DNA of 64,000 nt from Ctenosaura bakeri (taxonomy: Eukaryota > Chordata > Lepidosauria > Squamata > Iguanidae): NCBI GenBank assembly GCA_948474755.1, contig CAOLHI010001029.1:62001-126000 (forward strand). Reading direction: 5' to 3'. Numbering within the stretch: the first letter of the stretch is position 1; each line of letters starts with the position of its first letter. The notes below the pieces were generated by a model that saw only the letters and a program-made list of their open reading frames with translations, searched no databases and had not been told where the DNA came from. Position numbers and translations under genes: made by a program. Shown here in pieces: positions 58,801 through 64,000 of this stretch.

Positions 58801-61800
58801 AAGCATACTCACTTAACAAAGCCTATGACAAAGAAACTCCTTCTTACAAAGTCTTCTAACACCTGTCTAGCCCCCCTCATCATGCAGTGTCTAGCTGGAA
58901 GTTTTTAATTAGCATCAGCACTGGGATAATGGTGAAGAAGGACTGGAGAAGGAGATTTTCAGCATCAGGTTACAGCAAAATGCATGCAGTAAACAATCCT
59001 GTAAACAAAGCTTGAGTGAGAGCAGCATTCTACTCTAACTGATCCTACTGTAGCTGCATATGTTTGTCTACAACAGGCAAGGTAGACAGCCGGTTCCAGA
59101 ATCCCTTACCAGCAAGCACAAATAGGAAAATAGAAAAGTACATAATCCTGCCTCACCAGCTCCCTGCCAGCATGTTAAAAAAGATAGCTGTGGCCACTGA
59201 AATGAAAGTCATAAGAAAATTGGAGGCTAGTGTCAATGAACCTGCACCAACGTTCTGGAAATAAGTAGTCCACTCAAAGAAAAGTCTGTGACTTCAACTA
59301 GCTGATGCTTCTCAGACTAATGAAAATAAATCCAAATAGAGATGAGGAGGTCTGGAAAAAATTGGATTTTGTTTTCCTGAAGACTTTCTTCCTGAAAAAT
59401 TGGGAATTAGGGGCAATAATGTATTTTATTTTAGAATAATATATTAAATATTTAAAATGTCCACATTACATTATAAACTATGCAACAGACTTGTAGGTAG
59501 ACTCTATATAGTATTTCACATTATTGCAATTTTTGGTCTTGGTTTCCTTTTCTCAGTTCTTTTTACAGGAATGAGTGTATCAGCTCAACACTATGGAGGA
59601 CTGTGGACATAAAATAATTTTCTATATTTTACTAATGTTTTGTGGGATTTTTTTTTTTTTTTCCTGCTCCTCATAAAGTGGCAGTACCAAAAAGTTTCAT
59701 TGTATTTCAGGCCTTCCTTATAGTTCAGGATGTTCAGTTCCATTTGTAACAAAAGATAAAATTTTAAAAAGTGAATTCAAATTGTATCCATTTTCTGAAT
59801 AAGCTGTACTTTTAATGTCAGCATTACTTTTAATGTCAGGCATGATAGCTTCATGCCATACTACTTTATACATAAAGTATTTTATATTCCTAAAGTAATA
59901 AACTGATGTTCCAGAAAATCTCTGCAAGGGGAAGAAAGTTTCCATGGTTTCAACATTTCTGGGAATTCTTCATCTCTAGACCAGGATAATAGAGATGGTT
60001 GAATTTGCCAAGATACATTAAAATAAAATTAGAGACCTAGGTGAGACAGACAAGTAGGTGCATGAGTTGAAGATGGCCTTTGAAAAGCCTGCCAGGTACA
60101 GGAATGGATTAATTTTGCAGTGAACAGCAGAAAAAAACCCTTGTACATTATCCTCAGGCATTGTGAAGATTTTGCCTGATCTAATTAACTGCAGCTCATC
60201 AGATCTGTCATCTTTCCACTATACTGAGATGATACAACCATGTTGGCTAGTGCTGTTCTCCACACATAATAATCACTCACACTTTTCCTCTTGTTGTTAT
60301 TGTTGTTTGTTTTATTTCCTTCTTTCATACGGTATAGCTATGTTTTGGAATTTTGACAGCAGTGGCCTATTTGTATCTGTCTTTAATGTTAAAAAAGTAG
60401 GAAAGTTCTAAAGTTTCTTTAGGGTTCTACAGGATTTCTGGGCTTGTTGTGTTGTAAACTTATTTGGACTACTGGAACAGATCATTTTTCAGGGTTAGGT
60501 TTTGTTTTTTTTTTGTAATTCCTTCTCATTTGAGGATGTGATGTTCTTAGTGTCATAAAATAAGACTGTTCAGAATGTTTCTACAAGGTTTGTATCCCCA
60601 CTGTTACCCTTTGCAGCACTGCAATTTCCAGGGGTTCTTGGGCAAGTCAGGTTAATGGAACCAATTTAAGTGCCTGGGTGAAACAAAGCTGAAATAAAAC
60701 TGGAAAGTGCTTATTGTGTTGCTGATTATGTTGTCCTCTTATGTGTAATGCAGGAAGACCATTTTTCTATTGAATTCTTAATGAATAGTGATTGTTTTCC
60801 AGGTCAAGATATTAGCAAGGCCTGAAATATTTTTGTTTCTGATGAAATATCTGATGACCTTAATTGTTGGCATTTCTCCAGTCTTCTGGGTGGGAAGCAA
60901 AAAGACCTGTTCTGAATGGGCAAATTTCTTCAACAGAAATCGCAAAAGAGAGTAAGACCCTTCTTGATTTTAATTTTTTTGGGTAATATTTACAAATGAA
61001 GTGCTTAAAACCATAAACAGTGTTAATGGGCTGGCTTTCAAAACTGTGTGTTAAACAGTCACTACCTGACTTTGGGTGTATGTTGCAAAGTCTAGAAGTT
61101 CCCTCTATTGTTGATTATGCCTGAGTGATTGGGGTTGGTTACTATTAATCATGATTAAAGTTCTCCCAAAATCAATCTTCCTTTGGTAAGTTGGTTCTTA
61201 CCAGGAAGATCTAAATACTCTAAAGGCACCAACTCCTGTATGGTCCTGGAAACTAAGCAAGATCATCCCTGATTAGTACTTGGTTAAGAGACTGCAAGCA
61301 AATACCAGATGTTGTAGGCTATATTTCAGAGGAAGGAAATAGCAAGAACACTCTAAGTGTCCCTTGCCTAAGAAACCCCAGAAAATTCATGGGCTCACCA
61401 TGAGTTGATAGGATACTTGAAGGCAGACAGACAGACAACACACACACACACACACATCTCATGAGGTTTCTTAGGCAAGGAATACTGAGAGGTGGTTTTG
61501 CCAGTTCCTTCTTCTGAAGTATACCCTACAACATCAGGTATTTGATGGTGGTCTCTTATCTAAGTACTAACCAAGGATGATCTTACTTACTTCCGAGATC
61601 AGATAAGATCTGATGCCTTTAGGGTATGGAGTTGCCATAGTTGACAGGTGATTTGAAGGCACATATACCCACACACAAGTTTGTTTCTTTCCTTGTTTTG
61701 CAGGAGATGCTGAGCTGCTTAATTTTGAGCATTGGGGTTTGGGCTCTGTGAAGTCATGTTTGTCTCCTTTTGTCTGCACCATGCACTGCTGGCATGAATT

Positions 61801-64000
61801 CTTTGAGTCTGTTCTGTATTTTGTCTGGAGACTTAATTGTATGTTTTACTGTGCTACCTAGCAGACAACTATAAGTTCTCTGGAGATGGTTAAGAATTTC
61901 TTGTCTTTAAGATCATTATCTCATGTAACTTCCCACAGAGAGAGATTTCTGTTTTGCTTAAATTCTTACAGCATCTATCTTTTATAGTTACTAGTAGAGG
62001 ATGCACAATTTTTCTTATGTATAGTCTTCCACATTACTTTCTCCTAAATTTCTTTGCATCATGAATTTCTAATGGACATGTTCAAATGCCACAATAAGCA
62101 ACGTGGGCCCAAACTGTAAGGCTATTCAATGGAATGTCTTCCTGTCAGGAAGAAGAATAGAACCAGCAATAGTCTGAGAAGCAAGGGGAAGCAGGTGCAG
62201 GCCTGCGGGAATAATGGGTGGGGGAAGGAAGGCAGTTGAGGGGGAAAGTGGGCTGAGGAATTGGGTCTGTATGGAAAAACTCAGGGGGTATTGTTGGGAG
62301 GGAGAGGCTGAGGAGACAGAGGTCTGGAAACTGGAAGCAAATGACTATACAGAGTTGAAATGGTTGAAAGGAAAGAGGCTGAGGAACATAAGACTTGAGG
62401 AGGGCCTAGATGGTTAGTAGTTTGTCACTTATCACACAGAAGGTAAGAATTCACTTTCAAGGGCAGTTGTTCTATAAGTGCCTTTTACTTTAGCTGTGAT
62501 AGTTAAATGGAACCTCAATTTTTCAGAGCAGTACTGCTTCAGACAACATTTGCTAGAGTGTGTTGTTGGCTTCATGTTCTGCTTTTGGGCTTCTGAGTGG
62601 TATTTAGGTGGCCATTGTGAGAAAGGACGTTAGACAAGATAACGATTAGAAAGCCTGTGGCACTCTGAATATTGGTTTCCATTCTCCTCAGCCCTGAACA
62701 GTCTAGACTGCAGTTGTCAGAGATAATGAGAGTTGTACTCCCAACAAAACCTAGAGGAGTGCTTCTCTGTTTATCTGGTGTGAGGAACAGGCAGGGTGTT
62801 TTTTTGTGTGTGTCAGAGATCAGCACTATGTTTGTGTCCATTGGGTACAATTGTTTCTTTCTTTCTTTCCTGGAAACTCTCTAGGGACTGGTAGCTGACA
62901 GCTCAAGGACTGACACTAGTTCAGAAACCATCTCTTTTGAACACCACTGATCTAGAGTGCTACAGGCTTTCCACCCCTTGACTAGATAGGATTCTTGTTC
63001 TGAGCTCAGGCAGGGCTGAGGATGACATGTAGCTGGCTAACAATTCCCATCAATGTAGGATGTAATGAGACTATTTGTTTCTCTCCTGTACAGTATTTGG
63101 CTCATTCCAATCTGTGCAGTTCATACTCCAGTGCTTAGAACATTGGACATTGAACTATGTTCATATCCCAGTTTGACCATAGAGTTTACCTGTGGGAAAT
63201 CACATACTCCTCTTCTCTTCCTATAGCCAATAACTTGGAAAGAATGTGTTTCTTATAATTTAGTTTAAAAATTATTCTGGCAGGATGTTGATTGCTAGAG
63301 GCATTATTCCATCTCTTGACTTTGTATAAGAGGGAAAAATAATAGTTACCCAGCTTATAACTCCTTGGAAGGATGACAAATGTGCACTGTTCTTTGCATA
63401 TTAGTATTATGTATGTACTATTTCTGTAACCTTGCTCCCTACAAACAGATTAAAATGACTAAGACTGCAGTCTGGCACAATTTTAAATCAATAGAGGTTT
63501 TAACATTGATGTCAATAAGAAGGGAGTTTCAGATCTGAATACAATTGGCACATCTTCTAAATAATTGTAGAAGATGATGTTAATCAGCATACATTGTCTG
63601 TCTTCTTCCTGTTCAGCCCAATCAGTGAAAGCCGGAGAGTGTTGCAAGAGTCATGTGAATTTTTCTTAAAGCACAACTCTAAAGCAAAGCATAGAAAGAA
63701 GCACTACAAATCCAGCAGTCACAAGCTGAAGGTAATTTCAAAATCAATGGGGACCAGCACAGGTGTCACAACCAATCATGGCACTTCTGCAGTAGCAATT
63801 GCAAACCATGATTACCTGAGCCAAGAGACTTTCACTGAGATTAAAAGCTGTCCAGAATCATCTGAGAGAAATTTGGAAGCAGATGGAACACCCAGGCAGA
63901 AAGTGGAGGAGGAGGAGTTTGCCCACAGTGAGCAGAGTGGATTGCCAATGGTAACCAGTCCTAAAGTGCCTTTGGAACAAGTAGAAAAGAGTGGCAAGGC
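37631..64000 (+). CDS. FZD6: FZD6, spliced coding region, 3'-truncated by window
   Basis: Frizzled-6, a seven-pass Wnt receptor of the plasma membrane acting in planar cell polarity and modulating canonical Wnt signalling. Exons: 37631-37810, 53216-53412, 57097-58114, 60803-60951, 63617 to beyond 64000. Phases agree at every junction. A signal peptide (1-19) precedes a cysteine-rich Wnt-binding domain with all ten cysteines (25, 33, 70, 79, 86, 96, 100, 107, 124, 130), a linker, seven membrane segments (from about residue 200) and the KTxxxW Dishevelled-binding motif (499-504, KTCSEW). The membrane core is nearly identical to human FZD6; CRD, linker and tail are more diverged. About 642 residues are seen; human FZD6 has 706. 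It lies downstream of BAALC as in human. Confidence 0.96.
37811..41200. other. FZD6 intron 2, first part
   Basis: Intronic DNA holding one 5S-SINE (38681-38900). Short ORFs only; no gene recognised. Confidence 0.55.
38681..38900 (+). mobile_element. 5S rRNA-derived SINE
   Basis: The head reads like 5S rRNA (gatcttggaagctaagcagg, then tggttagtacttggatagg, then taccaggtgctataggct). A body and a LINE-like tail (ggggttgccataagttggca) follow. True 5S genes end near the ggct, so the fused tail marks it as a SINE. Confidence 0.8.
41201..41419 (-). mobile_element. tRNA-derived SINE, antisense
   Basis: Near full-length minus-strand copy: agccagcatggtctagtggt head, ccaggtgaccctgag, and a tail with acataacaacat. 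Confidence 0.78.
41420..45224. other. FZD6 intron 2, middle part
   Basis: AT-rich intronic DNA with one small MITE (42729-42837). No gene recognised. Confidence 0.5.
42729..42837. mobile_element. Small MITE (TTAGTCC family)
   Basis: The left arm gttagtcctagctaaagtag and the reverse complement of the right arm (ggttagtcccaactagagta) form terminal inverted repeats of about 25 bp. A second copy is at 15259-15362. Confidence 0.6.
45225..45940 (+). mobile_element. LINE reverse transcriptase, left part of split copy
   Basis: The plus-strand frames read as the N-terminal half of a LINE reverse transcriptase ([11 protein letters not shown], then [18 protein letters not shown] and FIDYS as in RT domains), with several frameshifts and stops. 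The 3' tail of the same copy (50580-50635) resembles the tail of squamate SINEs, which suggests RTE/BovB; R4 is an alternative. It is interrupted by the DIRS insertion at 45941. Confidence 0.75.
45941..46245. repeat. 62-bp perfect inverted repeat at DIRS 3' end
   Basis: Arms 45941-46002 and 46184-46245 are exact reverse complements with a 181-bp spacer. A further direct, imperfect repeat of 45971-46007 lies at 46246-46280. This fits a DIRS right terminal repeat plus internal complementary region. Confidence 0.93.
46317..47420 (-). pseudogene. DIRS tyrosine recombinase (YR) domain
   Basis: The C-terminal about 365 codons of a long minus-strand open frame (46317-48857) form a phage-integrase-type recombinase that would integrate the retrotransposon's circular DNA. 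Visible signatures are an arginine in SARRAGEI (about residues 657-664 of the frame), H-x-x-R in AHSTRA (H789, R792), a tryptophan (W815) and the nucleophile tyrosine in FVRHY (Y825). A helical core-binding region precedes them. The domain has no internal stop, so its catalytic set looks complete. The upstream part of the frame (48857-47420) is only an overlap with RT/RNase H and flanking LINE, not recombinase. I call it pseudogene because the parent element is truncated. Confidence 0.8.
47330..48786 (-). pseudogene. DIRS reverse transcriptase / RNase H / Dam-like polyprotein, broken
   Basis: The open frame 48661-47330 contains the RT active site YLDD (about 48610-48599), then RNase H with its acidic residues in TDAS, the Glu of ALELLA, TDNTT and ADALSR, then a Dam-methyltransferase-like region with YAFPPF. 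The upstream RT segment (48786 to about 48695: AYFHIAI, YLRFAV, YQYKVLP) is in another frame because one base is missing near 48694, and everything 5' of it is absent. The RT is therefore inactive in this copy. Confidence 0.82.
48785..49104 (+). mobile_element. LINE, right part of split copy (segment 1)
   Basis: The plus strand resumes at the reverse transcriptase active-site region ([15 protein letters not shown]), continuing with stops to the solo LTR. About 200 bp of LINE expected between 45940 and this point are missing. Confidence 0.72.
49105..49989 (-). mobile_element. Solo LTR of an endogenous retrovirus
   Basis: 885 bp starting TGTTAC and ending GTAACA, flanked by the 4-bp target duplication ATTG (49101-49104 and 49990-49993). 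On the minus strand there is a TATA-like box (ctataaaaagccccc, near 49550) and downstream a polyadenylation signal (caataaaac, near 49310), in the U3-R-U5 order of an LTR. No internal retroviral genes remain, so it is an LTR left after recombination between two LTRs. A 4-bp duplication is common for gamma-like ERVs. Confidence 0.85.
49990..50635 (+). mobile_element. LINE, right part of split copy (segment 2) with 3' tail
   Basis: The C-terminal LINE segment continues after the LTR (MYGCES-like region, then KWVLDEI and SLEAKMTEL). It is interrupted by the palindromic MITE at 50194-50402, then resumes (YFGHTKM) and ends in the 3' tail gggttgccataagttgaagt ... gttaacaaaaaaag, which resembles the SINE tails in this window. 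Confidence 0.75.
50194..50402. mobile_element. Palindromic MITE inside the LINE
   Basis: Ends GGCCATTTCCGCAC and GTGCGGAAATGGCC are exact inverted repeats, flanked by TAA on both sides. The LINE reading frame continues across it. A 3-bp TAA duplication and GG..CC ends would suit PIF/Harbinger, but this assignment is tentative. Confidence 0.85.
50636..53215. other. FZD6 intron 2, last part
   Basis: Contains one antisense SINE (50862-51105). Otherwise no recognised gene or element. Confidence 0.5.
50862..51105 (-). mobile_element. tRNA-derived SINE, antisense
   Basis: Well-preserved copy; on the minus strand the box B-like stretch reads gggttcaaatccc and the tail ends in acaacagcaacagcaa. Confidence 0.82.
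53216..53412 (+). CDS. FZD6: FZD6 coding exon 3: most of the CRD
   Basis: 197 bp from a phase-0 acceptor (cccaaag) to a phase-2 donor (AAC AG|gtactg). It carries eight of ten structural cysteines expected for the extracellular Wnt-binding domain exon set (C70, C79, C86, C96, C100, C107, C124 here, with C130 in the next exon; two more precede it) and blocks close to human FZD6 such as [13 protein letters not shown] and DTFGI-W-PE. The open frame running on past 53412 is intron. Confidence 0.93.
53413..57096. other. FZD6 intron 3
   Basis: AT-rich intronic DNA with one Tigger-like MITE (55775-56000). It ends in a strong polypyrimidine tract and ttctag acceptor. Confidence 0.6.
55775..56000. mobile_element. 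Tigger-like MITE
   Basis: Second copy of the family at 26188-26422: starts tgggcccttggtatctgcta, contains gaatattttcaagc-like and atggatatagaatccac segments, and ends near cagcagttgga. Confidence 0.72.
57097..58114 (+). CDS. FZD6: FZD6 coding exon 4: end of CRD, linker, TM1 to TM6
   Basis: 1018 bp, residues 127-465, phase 2 in and phase 0 out (TATCAG|gtaagc). It holds the last CRD cysteine (C130), a poorly conserved linker, the conserved [10 protein letters not shown] block, and six membrane segments nearly identical to human FZD6 (for example [17 protein letters not shown] and [20 protein letters not shown]). An NRT glycosylation sequon follows TM2. The open frame continues 53 codons into intron 4 but that part is not exon. 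Confidence 0.97.
58115..60802. other. FZD6 intron 4
   Basis: AT-rich intronic DNA. It contains a 48-bp hairpin at 58522-58625, described separately. No other gene or element recognised. Confidence 0.6.
58522..58625. repeat. 48-bp stem hairpin, 8-nt loop
   Basis: Arms 58522-58569 and 58578-58625 are reverse complements apart from one internal and one terminal mismatch, with loop ttaacaag. It could be a very short foldback element or a small-RNA precursor-like structure. No known miRNA is recognised. Confidence 0.9.
60803..60951 (+). CDS. FZD6: FZD6 coding exon 5: TM7 and KTxxxW
   Basis: 149 bp, residues 466-514 plus two bases of Asp515 (AGA GA|gtaaga). Contains TM7 ([20 protein letters not shown]) and the Dishevelled-binding motif KTCSEW (499-504), one residue different from human KTCTEW. 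The exon is short and lies in no long ORF because flanking introns have early stops. Confidence 0.95.
61222..61436 (+). mobile_element. 5S rRNA-derived SINE
   Basis: 5S-like head (cctggaaactaagcaagatc, then gattagtacttgg) followed by the shared body and tail. Confidence 0.72.
61437..61455. repeat. (CA)n microsatellite
   Basis: About nine CA units between the two inverted 5S-SINEs. Confidence 0.88.
61456..61640 (-). mobile_element. 5S rRNA-derived SINE, antisense
   Basis: Minus-strand copy of the same family, with body first (ttcttaggcaaggaatactg) then the 5S-like head near 61555-61620. A plus-strand tail-like piece follows (to about 61675). Confidence 0.7.
63617..64000 (+). CDS. FZD6: FZD6 coding exon 6: cytoplasmic tail, partial
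   Basis: Starts after gttcag with the last base of Asp515, then [20 protein letters not shown], a block nearly identical to human FZD6, and a basic stretch ([20 protein letters not shown]). It then becomes Ser/Glu-rich and diverged. The frame is open to the window edge; by comparison with human, about 65 residues and the 3'UTR are outside. Confidence 0.95.

Larger units (their letters stand above)
60952..63616. other. FZD6 intron 5
   Basis: Contains two facing 5S-SINEs and a (CA)n tract (61220-61670). The rest shows no recognised gene. Confidence 0.6.

Overview
This is a vertebrate nuclear genome window, almost certainly from a squamate reptile (lizard or snake; I cannot name the species). 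Two lines of evidence support this. First, it carries two spliced vertebrate genes in the order and orientation known from human 8q22.3: BAALC, then FZD6, both on the + strand. Second, its repeats are typical of squamates: RTE/BovB-like LINE fragments, tRNA-headed and 5S-rRNA-headed SINEs with a LINE-like tail, an L1 fragment, a DIRS retrotransposon, Helitrons, hAT and Tigger-like MITEs, and a family of palindromic foldback elements.

Layout. 1-6880: upstream intergenic DNA with a CR1 3' end, a hAT MITE with its 8-bp target duplication, a SINE, an antisense LINE containing a 94-bp tandem array, a mariner-like MITE and an antisense Helitron. 6880-7440: CpG island with BAALC exon 1. BAALC coding exons lie at 7191-7365, 17668-17840 and 20302-20412 and encode 152 residues; the last exon is out of frame with the longest ORF over it. 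20413-35780: 3'UTR and intergenic DNA, including an L1 insertion with an 18-bp target duplication. 35780-36330: CpG island with the non-coding first exon of FZD6. FZD6 coding exons lie at 37631-37810, 53216-53412, 57097-58114, 60803-60951 and 63617 to beyond the window end. About 642 residues are visible; by comparison with the 706-residue human protein, roughly the last 65 are cut off.

The most elaborate non-genic structure is at 45225-50635 in FZD6 intron 2. A LINE copy there has been invaded by a GC-rich DIRS-type tyrosine-recombinase retrotransposon, by a solo ERV LTR with a 4-bp target duplication, and by a palindromic MITE. The DIRS copy keeps RNase H and tyrosine recombinase catalytic signatures but is 5'-truncated and has a frameshift in the reverse transcriptase.

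The two genes are not known to act in one pathway. BAALC is a small lipid-anchored membrane/cytoplasmic protein and FZD6 is a Wnt receptor. Their adjacency is conserved synteny. I found no rRNA or tRNA genes, no CRISPR array and no convincing third protein-coding gene. The remaining ORFs are shadows of exons, CpG islands or repeats.
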